A program made the position numbers and the translations under genes. The notes beneath the pieces were generated by a model. The model worked only from the letters and a program-made list of their open reading frames with translations. It was not told the origin of the DNA and did no database searches. Shown one piece after another: positions 1 to 6,088 of a DNA stretch of 7,690 bases. Origin of the DNA: an uncultured Gammaproteobacteria bacterium. Lineage in GTDB: Bacteria > Pseudomonadota > Gammaproteobacteria > Steroidobacterales > GCA-2729495. The stretch is from positions 1 to 7,690 of the forward strand of contig CALGMY010000076.1 of the NCBI GenBank assembly GCA_937958785.1, read 5' to 3'. The first letter of the stretch is position 1; every line of letters begins with the position of its first letter.

Positions 1-65
1 GTCCCACCGAAACGGGAGACCAGATCCTGGATGTTCACAGAAACCCACGAAACTTAAGGGGATTT

Positions 66-94
66 AGCATAATCAGGTACCGCGGGGCGGGCAA
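66..94 (-). promoter_or_regulatory. Candidate sigma-70 promoter for a gene left of the window
   Basis: On the minus strand, a -35-like TTGCCC (positions 94-89, 4 of 6 to TTGACA) is followed by a 17-base spacer and a -10-like TATGCT (71-66, 4 of 6 to TATAAT). The stretch downstream of it is A+T-richer than the surroundings. This would drive a gene to the left of the window, divergent from clpS; in pseudomonads the isocitrate dehydrogenase gene lies on that side. The call rests on motif matching only. On the plus strand the overlapping CATAAT (68-73) could also act as a -10, but it has no -35. Confidence 0.3.
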
Positions 95-104
95 CCTCCG
101 TTTC

Positions 105-118
105 CCGGTCCGGACCGG
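105..118. repeat. 14-base perfect palindrome
   Basis: CCGGTCCGGACCGG is identical to its own reverse complement. It overlaps a short direct repeat of ACCGGCC (114-120 and 123-129). It could be a dimeric-regulator site between the leftward promoter and clpS, or a chance product of high GC. No known operator was recognised. Confidence 0.5.
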
Positions 119-241
119 CCCCACCGGCCATTAGAAGCCCCAACGAGGTCCCGGGGCCGTGACCCGGTGCACACACCGCAGCGTAGTGTGCGGCGGGTGC
201 CGTGAACAGCACGTGACAGGGCTTTCGCGGCGCCGAATCCG

Positions 242-258
242 GTCCGCCGCGGGCGGAC
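242..258. repeat. 7-bp GC hairpin with 3-base loop upstream of clpS
   Basis: GTCCGCC (242-248) pairs perfectly with GGCGGAC (252-258) across a GCG loop. No T-tract follows on either strand, so it is not a standard intrinsic terminator. It lies 58 bases before the clpS start and just upstream of the possible -10 box TACTAT (267-272). It may therefore be an operator-like dyad or simply a GC-rich chance structure. Confidence 0.45.
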
Positions 259-316
259 GAATCGGCTACTATCGTTTCGCCACTCAAGGTTTCCGGACCA
301 TTTGACGACCTGACTT

Positions 317-682
317 ATGGATGAGACGCAGGCGACAGGCGGCGGCGACGGTGACAGCGACAAGGACCTCCCCCGACGGCCGGATGACGGCCGGGGTCTT
401 GCCGTCGAGGAGGCCCGCCCCAAGGTCAAGCGTCCGCCCCTGTACCGTGTGGTCCTGCTCAATGACGACTACACGCCCATGGAGTTCGTCGTCGAGGTGC
501 TGGAGCTGATATTCGCCATGGACAGGCAGAAGGCCACCCGCGTCATGCTGGAGGTCCATACCCGGGGCAAGGGGGTCTGTGGCGTCTTCACCTACGAGAT
601 CGCGGAAACCAAGGTGGCGCAGGTGGGTGCCTACGCCCAGCAGCACCAGCACCCCCTGCTTTGCACGCTGGAGGAGACCTGA
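317..682 (+). CDS. clpS: ClpS, N-degron adaptor of the ClpAP protease
   Basis: ClpS is a small cytosolic adaptor. It binds proteins with N-terminal Leu, Phe, Tyr or Trp and hands them to ClpA for degradation by ClpP. The 121-residue product has a disordered, acidic N-terminal tail (about residues 1-38) and then the compact ClpS core. Residues that line the N-degron pocket in E. coli ClpS (Asn34, Asp35, Thr38, Met40, His66) are matched by Asn49, Asp50, Thr53, Met55 and His81. The NDDYTPMEFV stretch, the CGVFT stretch and the C-terminal HPLLCTLE ending are all present. It is about 15 residues longer than the E. coli protein (106), all in the tail. The ATG at 317 has no strong Shine-Dalgarno sequence, so the exact start within the variable tail is less certain than the gene. 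The stop lies 5 bases before clpA, so the two are very probably co-transcribed. Confidence 0.96.
   Translation: MDETQATGGGDGDSDKDLPRRPDDGRGLAVEEARPKVKRPPLYRVVLLNDDYTPMEFVVEVLELIFAMDRQKATRVMLEVHTRGKGVCGVFTYEIAETKVAQVGAYAQQHQHPLLCTLEET
671..677 (+). promoter_or_regulatory. Ribosome binding site of clpA, inside clpS
   Basis: GAGGAGA lies 10 bases before the ATG at 688, in the last codons of clpS. It decides the clpA start: a TTG at 661 is in frame but has no such site, and it would add nine residues before the MLSSELE opening, which matches the start of E. coli ClpA. The overlap suggests translational coupling of adaptor and unfoldase. Confidence 0.7.
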
Positions 683-687
683 CCGTC

Positions 688-2871
688 ATGTTGAGCAGTG
701 AACTCGAGTTCTGCCTGAACGAGGCCTTCCAGCAGGCCCGCGGCAAGCGTCATGAGTACATGACGGTGGAGCACCTCCTGCTGGCCATCAGTGACGTGCC
801 CGCCGTGACCGAGATCCTGAAGGGCTGCGGCGCTGACCTGCCGCGCCTGCGCCGCGACCTGGAGCAGTTCATCGAGGAGTCCACGCCCCGGCTCCCGGAG
901 GGCAGCGAGCAGGACGTCCAGCCGACCCTCGGCTTCCAGCGGGTGCTGCAGCGGGCGGTCTTCCACGTGCAGTCGAGCGGCAAGAAGGAGGTGCGCGGCG
1001 AGAACGTGCTGGTCGCCATCTTCGGCGAGAAGCAGTCCCACGCGGTCTATCTGCTCGGCCTCCAGGACGTCACGCGCCTCGACGTCGTCAACTTCATTTC
1101 ACATGGTCTCTCGAAGCTGCGCGAGGATCCGGCAACCGGCAAGGGCCCGGCGGGCGAGGGCGAGGAGGGCGAGGGCGAGGCGGGCGGCAGCGCCCTCGAC
1201 AACTACGCCACCAACCTCAACAAGCGGGCACGGGAGGGCAAGATCGATCCCCTGATCGGCCGCGAGATGGAGGTCGAGCGCACGATCCAGGTGCTGTGCC
1301 GCCGCCGCAAGAACAACCCGCTCTACGTGGGCGAGGCGGGCGTGGGCAAGACGGCGATCGCCGAGGGCCTCGCCAAGCTGATCGTGGAGGGCAAGGTCCC
1401 CGAGGTGCTCGCCAACTGCACGATCTATGCCCTCGACATGGGTTCGCTGCTCGCCGGTACCAAGTACCGGGGCGACTTCGAGAAGCGCTTCAAGGCCGTG
1501 ATCAAGGAGCTGGGCAAGGACCCGGGCGCCATCCTGTTCATCGACGAGATCCACACGGTGATCGGCGCCGGCGCGGCCTCGGGCGGCGTGCTCGATGCCT
1601 CGAACCTCATCAAGCCGGTCCTGTCGAGCGGCGAACTCCGCTGCATCGGGTCGACCACCTACCGGGAGTACCGGGGCGTGTTCGAGAAGGACCACGCCCT
1701 GGCCCGCCGCTTCCAGAAGATCGACATCACCGAGCCGACCGTGCCCCAGACCATCGAGATCCTGCGGGGCCTCAAGAGCCGGTTCGAGGAGCATCACGCG
1801 GTCACGTACACCGACGAGGCCATCGTGGCGGCCGCCACCCGGGCCCGGGAAGTGGGTGTCGGCCAGATCGAGACCGTCATCGCCAAGATCGCCCGCATCC
1901 CGCCGAAGAGCGTGTCGGCGTCCGACCGGGACCAGCTGCGCAACCTGGAACGGGACCTGAAGCTCGTGATCTTCGGCCAGGACAAGGCGGTCACCGCGCT
2001 GTCCTCCGCGATCAAGATGGCACGCTCGGGCCTCCGCGACGCCGAGAAGCCCGTGGGTGCGTTCCTCTTCGCCGGCCCCACCGGCGTCGGCAAGACAGAG
2101 GTCACCCGCCAGCTGGCCCACTGCCTCGGCATCGAGCTGATCCGCTTCGACATGTCCGAGTACATGGAGCGGCACACGGTGTCGCGGCTGATCGGCGCAC
2201 CCCCGGGCTACGTGGGCTTCGACCAGGGCGGCCTGCTCACCGAGGCCATCAGCAAGCACCCCCACGCCGTGCTGCTGCTCGACGAGATCGAGAAGGCGCA
2301 CCCGGAGGTCTTCAACCTGCTGCTGCAGGTGATGGACCACGGCACGCTCACCGACAACAACGGCCGCAAGGCCGACTTCCGCAACGTGATCCTGGTGATG
2401 ACCACCAACGCCGGCGCCCAGGAGATGGGCCGGGCCTCGATGGGCTTCACGGAGCAGGACAACAGCACGGATGGCATGGCCATCATCAACCGGATGTTCA
2501 CCCCCGAGTTCCGCAACCGGCTCGATTCGATCATCCAGTTCGCGCCGCTCGGTCCCGAGGCGATCCTGCGGGTGGTCGACAAGCTGGTCATGGAGCTCGA
2601 GGCCCAGCTGGACAAGAACGCCGTCACGATCGAGCTCGAGCCGGGCGCCCGGCAGTGGATTGCCGACAAGGGCTACGACCCGAAGATGGGCGCGCGGCCC
2701 ATGGCCCGGGTGATCCAGGAGCAGGTGAAGCGACCGCTCGCCGAGCAGCTGCTGTTCGGCGACCTCGCCAAGGGAGGCCACGTGCGCGTGTGCCTCGACG
2801 AGGCCGGTGAGCTGGTGCTGAAGTCGACGCCGGCGACGCGCTCGCTGGAGCACATCCCCGACCCGGCCTGA
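688..2871 (+). CDS. clpA: ClpA, AAA+ unfoldase of ClpAP, with a shortened D1 lid
   Basis: ClpA is a hexameric ATPase that unfolds substrates, including N-degron proteins brought by ClpS, and threads them into ClpP. The 727-residue protein has an N-domain (1 to about 142), a Gly/Glu linker (about 148-168) and two AAA+ modules. D1 shows Walker A GEAGVGKT (215-222), Walker B with Asp286-Glu287, and the arginine-finger pair at 340-341. D2 shows Walker A GPTGVGKT (463-470), Walker B Asp532-Glu533, sensor-1 TTNAG, FRNRLD and sensor-2 GARP. The ClpP-docking tripeptide is MGF (585-587), equivalent to IGL in E. coli. The oddity is at residues 384-389: YTDEAIVAAAT runs straight into VGVGQIETVIAKIARIP, skipping about 33 residues that carry the LPDKAID...DEA lid motif. 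E. coli Lys220 corresponds to Lys221 here, but Lys501 to Lys469, so the shift falls between the modules. E. coli ClpA has 758 residues. Family identity is certain; whether this protein works as a normal ClpA is not. Confidence 0.97.
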   Translation: MLSSELEFCLNEAFQQARGKRHEYMTVEHLLLAISDVPAVTEILKGCGADLPRLRRDLEQFIEESTPRLPEGSEQDVQPTLGFQRVLQRAVFHVQSSGKKEVRGENVLVAIFGEKQSHAVYLLGLQDVTRLDVVNFISHGLSKLREDPATGKGPAGEGEEGEGEAGGSALDNYATNLNKRAREGKIDPLIGREMEVERTIQVLCRRRKNNPLYVGEAGVGKTAIAEGLAKLIVEGKVPEVLANCTIYALDMGSLLAGTKYRGDFEKRFKAVIKELGKDPGAILFIDEIHTVIGAGAASGGVLDASNLIKPVLSSGELRCIGSTTYREYRGVFEKDHALARRFQKIDITEPTVPQTIEILRGLKSRFEEHHAVTYTDEAIVAAATRAREVGVGQIETVIAKIARIPPKSVSASDRDQLRNLERDLKLVIFGQDKAVTALSSAIKMARSGLRDAEKPVGAFLFAGPTGVGKTEVTRQLAHCLGIELIRFDMSEYMERHTVSRLIGAPPGYVGFDQGGLLTEAISKHPHAVLLLDEIEKAHPEVFNLLLQVMDHGTLTDNNGRKADFRNVILVMTTNAGAQEMGRASMGFTEQDNSTDGMAIINRMFTPEFRNRLDSIIQFAPLGPEAILRVVDKLVMELEAQLDKNAVTIELEPGARQWIADKGYDPKMGARPMARVIQEQVKRPLAEQLLFGDLAKGGHVRVCLDEAGELVLKSTPATRSLEHIPDPA
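1153..1179 (+). repeat. GGCGAG hexamer repeat in the ClpA linker
   Basis: Four GGCGAG units, with one extra GAG between the second and third, encode alternating Gly and Glu at residues 156-164. This is the flexible, poorly conserved linker between the N-domain and D1, so it is tolerated low complexity. Its unit number could vary between strains by slippage. Confidence 0.8.
1840..1851 (+). other. Inferred junction of an in-frame loss of about 99 bases in clpA
   Basis: Codons 385-388 (Arg-Ala-Arg-Glu) stand where E. coli ClpA has about 37 residues, including NDRHLPDKAID and DEAGARAR. Both sides align without further gaps and the frame is kept. The junction DNA, CCCGGGCCCGGG (1838-1849), is a short GC palindrome or repeat. 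The usual GARAR would be encoded by similar bases, so recombination or assembly slippage between short repeats is plausible. The missing sequence itself cannot be seen, so the exact breakpoints are inferred. Confidence 0.75.
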
Positions 2872-2886
2872 GATCCGGAGGGCGCG

Positions 2887-2902
2887 CCGGCCGGCAGGCC
2901 GG
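2887..2902. terminator. GC hairpin between convergent clpA and infA
   Basis: CCGGCC (2887-2892) pairs with GGCCGG (2897-2902) across a GGCA loop. It fills half of the 31-base gap between the clpA and infA stop codons and directly abuts the infA stop. No T-run follows in either direction, so it is at best a weak or Rho-assisted bidirectional terminator. The gap is too short for the tRNA-Ser gene that sits here in E. coli. Confidence 0.4.
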
Positions 2903-3121
2903 TCAGCGGGCGCGGAAGGTGATGCGACCCTTGGTGAGGTCGTAGGGAGTCAGTTCCACGGTCACCCGGTCGCCGGTGAGGATGCGGATGTAGTTCTTGC
3001 GCATCTTCCCCGAGATGTGGGCAGTCACGACGTGGCCGTTGTCGAGTTTCACCCGAAACGTCGTATTCGGCAGGGTCTCGGCGACGACCCCTTCCATCGT
3101 GATGGCTTCTTCCTTGGACAT
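2903..3121 (-). CDS. infA: Translation initiation factor IF-1
   Basis: IF-1 binds the A site of the 30S ribosomal subunit during initiation and helps IF-2 and IF-3 select the initiator tRNA. The 72-residue product has the family's full length and is nearly collinear with E. coli IF-1. It is one OB-fold (S1-like) domain with the signature stretches ETLPNTTFRV, NGHVVTAHISGKMRKNYIR, ILTGDRVTVELTPYDL and KGRITFR. The ATG at 3121 is preceded by GGAG with a 5-base spacer. An in-frame upstream start at 3373 would add 84 non-family residues that overlap aat, so it is not used. The gene is last in the leftward run trxB, FemAB-like, aat, infA, 65 bases after aat. A candidate promoter of its own lies in that gap, and E. 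coli infA also has its own promoters. Confidence 0.98.
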   Translation of the reverse strand: MSKEEAITMEGVVAETLPNTTFRVKLDNGHVVTAHISGKMRKNYIRILTGDRVTVELTPYDLTKGRITFRAR

Positions 3122-3145
3122 GGAGACTCCGGCAAACGGGCCGCG

Positions 3146-3174
3146 ATTGTGGTCCAAGTCGACCAGCCGCGCAA
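3146..3174 (-). promoter_or_regulatory. Candidate infA promoter in the aat-infA gap
   Basis: On the minus strand, TTGCGC (3174-3169) is followed by a 17-base spacer and CACAAT (3151-3146). Matches to the sigma-70 consensus are 3 of 6 and 4 of 6. Transcription would start near 3139, leaving a short leader that includes the GGAG ribosome binding site. An independent promoter would separate the essential infA from aat expression. The call is by motif only. Confidence 0.35.
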
Positions 3175-3186
3175 GCGACCGGGCCG

Positions 3187-3912
3187 CTAGCCGGAAGCCG
3201 CGAGCGCCGCTGTAGGTGCAGGCCCCGTCCGCCAGGGCAGCGCCGGCCCGACCCGGGCCGTGAGTCGCGCCACCTCGTCCAGGAAGGCCGTCCGGGGCAG
3301 GTGCCGGCTGCCCAGCGAGTCCAGGTGGTCCGTCGCGACCTGGCAGTCGATCAGCGCGATGCCGAGTCCGCACGCGTGGCGCGCGAGGTGGGCGAGGGCG
3401 ACCTTCGAGGCATCGGTCGCGGTACTGAACATGGACTCACCGAAGAACACGCCGCCGATGGCGACGCCATAGAGGCCGCCGACGAGCTCGTCGCCCTGCC
3501 AGGTCTCCACCGCATGGGCATGGCCGAGCTCGTGCAGTTGCAGGTAGGCGGCCTGCATCTCGGGCGTGAGCCAGGTGCCACTCGCCGCGCGGGTCGCCGC
3601 GCAGGCCTGTATGACCCCCAGGAACGCCTGGTCCACCGACGTGCGGAAGCGGTCGCTGCGCAGCGTGCGGCGCAGGCTGCGGCTCACGCGCATCTCGCCC
3701 GGCAGCAGCACTGCGCGGGGGTCGGGCGACCACCAGAGGATGGGCTGGCCGGCCTCGTACCAGGGAAAGATGCCGCGGCGGTACGCGGCGAGCAGCCGCG
3801 CGGGGCTGAGGTCGCCCCCGATGGCGAGCAGCCCGTCCGGGTCCGCACCAGTGGCCGGATCCGGGAACCGGTCGGGCGGATCACCGGGCTTCAGGAAGGC
3901 AATGGCGCTCAT
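3187..3912 (-). CDS. aat: Leucyl/phenylalanyl-tRNA--protein transferase
   Basis: Aat moves Leu or Phe from aminoacyl-tRNA to the N-terminus of proteins that begin with Lys or Arg, creating the primary N-degron read by ClpS. The product has 241 residues (E. coli: 234). Family motifs in order are GLLAIGGDLSP (27-37), RRGIFPWY (45-52), ILWWSPDPRAVL (58-69), GTWLT (112-116), LHELGHAHAVE (126-136), GGLYGV (145-150), FFGESMF (156-162) and LIDCQ (187-191). The residues matching E. coli Glu156, Asp186 and Gln188, implicated in catalysis, are Glu159, Asp189 and Gln191. The C-terminal tail (after about 225) is Pro/Ala-rich and not conserved. The ATG at 3912 has no purine-rich ribosome binding site and follows the upstream stop by only 16 bases, so translation is probably coupled to the FemAB-like gene. 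Its closeness to clpS-clpA joins degron maker and degron reader. Confidence 0.96.
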   Translation of the reverse strand: MSAIAFLKPGDPPDRFPDPATGADPDGLLAIGGDLSPARLLAAYRRGIFPWYEAGQPILWWSPDPRAVLLPGEMRVSRSLRRTLRSDRFRTSVDQAFLGVIQACAATRAASGTWLTPEMQAAYLQLHELGHAHAVETWQGDELVGGLYGVAIGGVFFGESMFSTATDASKVALAHLARHACGLGIALIDCQVATDHLDSLGSRHLPRTAFLDEVARLTARVGPALPWRTGPAPTAALAASG

Positions 3913-3928
3913 CGTGGGGCCGCGCGCG

Positions 3929-5071
3929 TCAGCCGGCGCCCTTGCGGAACGGCACGTGTTCCGTCGCCGCCTCGATGTAGTCGTCCATGTGGGCCCGCTC
4001 CCGGCCCAGGTACTCGTCCACCGCGGCGGCGAAGCGCGGGTGCGACAGCCAGTGGCCGGACCGCGTCACCGTCGGCACGAAACCGCGGCTGATCTTGTGC
4101 TCGCCCTGGGTGCCGGGCTCGAAGGTGGCCAGGCCCTTCTCGATGCAGTACTCGATGCCCTGGTAGTAGCAGGTCTCGAAGTGCAGGCTGTGGTGTTCGC
4201 CCTCGCTGCCCCAGTAGCGGCCGTAGAGCGTGTCGGCGCCGCGGAAGCACAGCGCCGTCGCCACCGGCCGTCCGCTGAGCAGCGCGACGATTGCCAGCAC
4301 GCTGTCCGGTGCGGTGGCGCTGATCTGCCGGAAGAAGGCCTCGCTGAGGTACGGTTCCCGTCCCCGGCGCCAGAACGACGTGGCATGCAGGGCATAGAGC
4401 GTCTCCCACAGCGGACCGTCGATCTCGCCACCGGCGAGGCGCACGAACGAGATGCCGGCCTCGGCGACCCGGCGCCGCTCCCGGCGGGCCTTCTTGCGCT
4501 TCTCGGCGGTGAACTCGCCGAGGAAGGCGTCGAAGTCCGGGTAGCCCCGGTTGCTCCAGTGGAACTGGCAGTCCTTGCGGGCCAGGAAGCCGGCACCGTC
4601 GAGCGCCGCGGCCTCGCTGGCCGTCGGGAAGAGCACGTGCACCGAGGACGCGCCGGTCTCGGCGGCGAGGGCGGTGGCGCCGGCGAGCAGCGCGGCGCGG
4701 ACCGCCCCGGGGTCCCGGTCCGGCGCGTGCAAAAGGCGCGGCCCCGTGGCCGGCGTGAAGGGCACCGCGGACACCAGCTTCGGGAAGTAGCGGAGCCCGG
4801 CGCGGCGATACGCGTCGGCCCAGGCCCAGTCGAAGACGAATTCACCGAAGGAGCCGGTCTTGCTGTAGAGGGGCATGGCGCCGGCCAGCCGGCCGGCCTC
4901 GTCCTTCAGCAGGAGGTGGCAGGGCGTCCAGCCGGTGGCGGGCGTCGCGCAGCCGGTCTCCTCGAGGGCCGCGAGGAATTCGTGGCGAAGGAAGGGCCCG
5001 GTGGCGCCGGCGAGGCCGTTCCAGTCGGTGGCCGCCACGCCCGCCATGCCGCCGATGACTTCAATGCGCAC
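3929..5071 (-). CDS. FemAB-like GNAT-fold protein (COG3146/DUF482 family)
   Basis: The 380-residue product matches my recollection of the COG3146 (DUF482, FemAB_like) family. Its members carry GNAT-like folds and are annotated as peptidoglycan biosynthesis or N-acyltransferase proteins, mostly without experimental proof. Supporting stretches are FLRHEFLAALEETG (27-40), PLYSKTGSFGEFVFDWAW (67-84), a basic run KRKKARRERRR (191-201) and GRPVATALCFRG with LYGRYWG (267-288). The C-terminal core HFETCYYQGIEYCIEKG (297-313) and FEPGTQGEHKISRGF (317-331) is typical of the family. No signal peptide or membrane segment is seen, so it is probably cytosolic. The start is a GTG (5071) with a weak GGCGGGA upstream; an ATG at codon 9 (5047) is possible. 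It lies 18 bases after trxB and 16 before aat, so it is inside the operon. Substrate and donor are unknown. Confidence 0.85.
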   Translation of the reverse strand: MRIEVIGGMAGVAATDWNGLAGATGPFLRHEFLAALEETGCATPATGWTPCHLLLKDEAGRLAGAMPLYSKTGSFGEFVFDWAWADAYRRAGLRYFPKLVSAVPFTPATGPRLLHAPDRDPGAVRAALLAGATALAAETGASSVHVLFPTASEAAALDGAGFLARKDCQFHWSNRGYPDFDAFLGEFTAEKRKKARRERRRVAEAGISFVRLAGGEIDGPLWETLYALHATSFWRRGREPYLSEAFFRQISATAPDSVLAIVALLSGRPVATALCFRGADTLYGRYWGSEGEHHSLHFETCYYQGIEYCIEKGLATFEPGTQGEHKISRGFVPTVTRSGHWLSHPRFAAAVDEYLGRERAHMDDYIEAATEHVPFRKGAG

Positions 5072-5089
5072 CGGTCCCGCCCGCGGCGC

Positions 5090-6052
5090 TCACCCGGCGA
5101 CGCTGTCCAGGTACTTCTCCGCGTCCAGGGCCGCCATGCACCCGGAACCCGCGGACGTGATGGCCTGCCGGTAGACGCTGTCGGCCACGTCCCCGGCGGC
5201 GAACACGCCGGGAACGCTGGTTGCGGTCGCGCCGCCGCTGCGGCCCGTGCGGACCACGATGTAGCCGTTGTCCAGCTCGAGCTGGCCGCGGAAGAGCGCG
5301 GTGTTGGGATCGTGGCCGATGGCGATGAAGAGGCCGGTCACGTCGAGGGAGGGTCCCGCGCCACCGCCGTCGGTCGGCCGGAGCCTGACGCCGGTGACGC
5401 CGCCGTCGTTGCCGAGCACCGTGTCGACCTCGTGGTTCCAGACCACCGACACGTTGCCGCCGTCCCGGGTGCGGGCGAGGAGCTTGTCCTGGAGCATCTT
5501 CTCCGCCCGCAGCCGGTCGCGCCGGTGCACGAGCGTGACGTGGGCGGCCAGGTTGGAGAGGTAGAGCGCTTCCTCCACGGCCGTGTTGCCACCTCCGATG
5601 ACCGCTACCCGCTGGCCCCGGTAGAAGAAGCCGTCGCAGGTGGCGCAGGCGGACACACCCTTGCCCCGGAACGCCTGCTCGGACGGCAGGCCGAGGTAGC
5701 GGGCCGAGGCGCCGGTCGCGATGACCAGGGCGTCGCAGGTGTACGTGGCGGAGCCGCCCCGGAGCACGAAGGGCCGCGCGGCGAGGTCGACGGATTCGAT
5801 GTGGTCGAACACGCCGGGCACGCCGAGGCGTTCCGCGTGTTCCTTCAGCTGGGCCATGAGTTGCGGGCCCTTAAGTCCGTGGGGACCTCCCGGCCAGTTG
5901 TCCACGTCGGTGGTGGTCATGAGCTGGCCACCCTGTTCCAGGCCGGTGACGAGGAGGGGGGCGAGGTTGGCGCGGGCCGCGTACACGGCAGCGCTGTAAC
6001 CGGCGGGACCGGAGCCCAGGATGATGAGGCGGGCGTGCGTAGGGGCTGTCAT
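5090..6052 (-). CDS. trxB: Thioredoxin reductase (NADPH)
   Basis: TrxB is a cytosolic FAD homodimer that uses NADPH to reduce oxidised thioredoxin. This supplies electrons to ribonucleotide reductase, methionine sulfoxide reductase and other thiol enzymes. The product has 320 residues (E. coli: 321) and aligns along its whole length. The FAD-binding GSGPAGYSAAVYAARA motif is at 13-28. The redox-active CATC is at 136-139, within GVSACATCDGFF. The NADPH-binding GGGNTAVEEALYLS is at 153-166, with HRRD and RAEK following. The C-terminal FAD motif PGVFAAGDV...YRQAITSAGSGCMAALDAEKYLD is complete. No frameshift or missing catalytic residue is seen. It is the first gene of the leftward operon. The ATG at 6052 has no recognisable ribosome binding site, and a -10-like box lies exactly where the transcript would begin at that ATG. 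The regulator gene lrp, between trxB and ftsK in E. coli, is absent. Confidence 0.98.
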   Translation of the reverse strand: MTAPTHARLIILGSGPAGYSAAVYAARANLAPLLVTGLEQGGQLMTTTDVDNWPGGPHGLKGPQLMAQLKEHAERLGVPGVFDHIESVDLAARPFVLRGGSATYTCDALVIATGASARYLGLPSEQAFRGKGVSACATCDGFFYRGQRVAVIGGGNTAVEEALYLSNLAAHVTLVHRRDRLRAEKMLQDKLLARTRDGGNVSVVWNHEVDTVLGNDGGVTGVRLRPTDGGGAGPSLDVTGLFIAIGHDPNTALFRGQLELDNGYIVVRTGRSGGATATSVPGVFAAGDVADSVYRQAITSAGSGCMAALDAEKYLDSVAG

Positions 6053-6058
6053 CCGGCC

Positions 6059-6088
6059 AGTTTAGGCGATGGCCCGCGCTTGCGTCCA
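6059..6088 (-). promoter_or_regulatory. Candidate trxB promoter, possibly leaderless
   Basis: On the minus strand, TGGACG (6088-6083) and TAAACT (6064-6059) are separated by 18 bases. Each matches the sigma-70 consensus at 4 of 6 positions. The base seven downstream of the -10 box is the A of the trxB ATG at 6052. The six bases before the ATG are GGCCGG, which is not a clear Shine-Dalgarno sequence. It overlaps the candidate ftsK -35 box on the other strand. Confidence 0.3.

Larger units (their letters stand above)
1..316. other. Intergenic region upstream of clpS, no gene seen
   Basis: I find no supportable coding sequence here. The plus-strand frames entering from the left edge close at 55-57, 64-66 and 131-133. 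None of the short open frames has family-like content or a good ribosome binding site. The cold-shock-like gene cspD often lies just before clpS in gammaproteobacteria, but its KWFN/GFGFI signature is absent. The region holds a candidate leftward promoter (66-94), a 14-base palindrome (105-118), a weak inverted repeat GCACAC/GTGTGC (169-174 with 186-191) and a tight 7-bp hairpin (242-258). A possible clpS -10 box, TACTAT, lies at 267-272 without a convincing -35 partner. The left part, about 20-75, is visibly more A+T-rich than its surroundings, as expected of a promoter zone. Confidence 0.6.

Noticed and set aside
54..287. 77-codon minus-strand frame and an overlapping 129-codon frame (73-462) before clpS
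   Set aside because: Neither has family features or a ribosome binding site. The longer one runs antisense into clpS.
302..307. TTGACG as a -35 box for clpS
   Set aside because: A good -35 match, but a -10 at normal spacing would fall inside the clpS coding region, and nothing like TATAAT is there.
661..687. TTG start at 661 for clpA
   Set aside because: The nine added residues are not conserved. GAGGAGA at 671-677 serves the ATG at 688, whose product begins like E. coli ClpA.
1296..2810. 504-codon plus-strand open frame in another frame of clpA
   Set aside because: Arg/Pro/Gly-rich out-of-frame reading of a conserved gene. Because clpA keeps its own frame throughout, it does not indicate a frameshift.
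1099..2853. 584-codon minus-strand open frame antisense to clpA
   Set aside because: It mirrors clpA codons. The product is rich in Leu, Val, His, Asp and Gly with no domain, and clpA is unambiguous.
2872..2902. tRNA-Ser gene between clpA and infA as in E. coli
   Set aside because: Only 31 bases are available, so no tRNA can fit.
3122..3373. 156-residue version of infA starting at 3373
   Set aside because: The 84 extra residues lie mostly antisense-free but out of frame within aat and have no IF-1 similarity. The ATG at 3121 has a good GGAG site and gives the exact family length.
6046..6061. Possible LexA (SOS) box between trxB and ftsK
   Set aside because: CTGT is present, but the second half is CAGT rather than ACAG at the right spacing, so it does not fit the operator.
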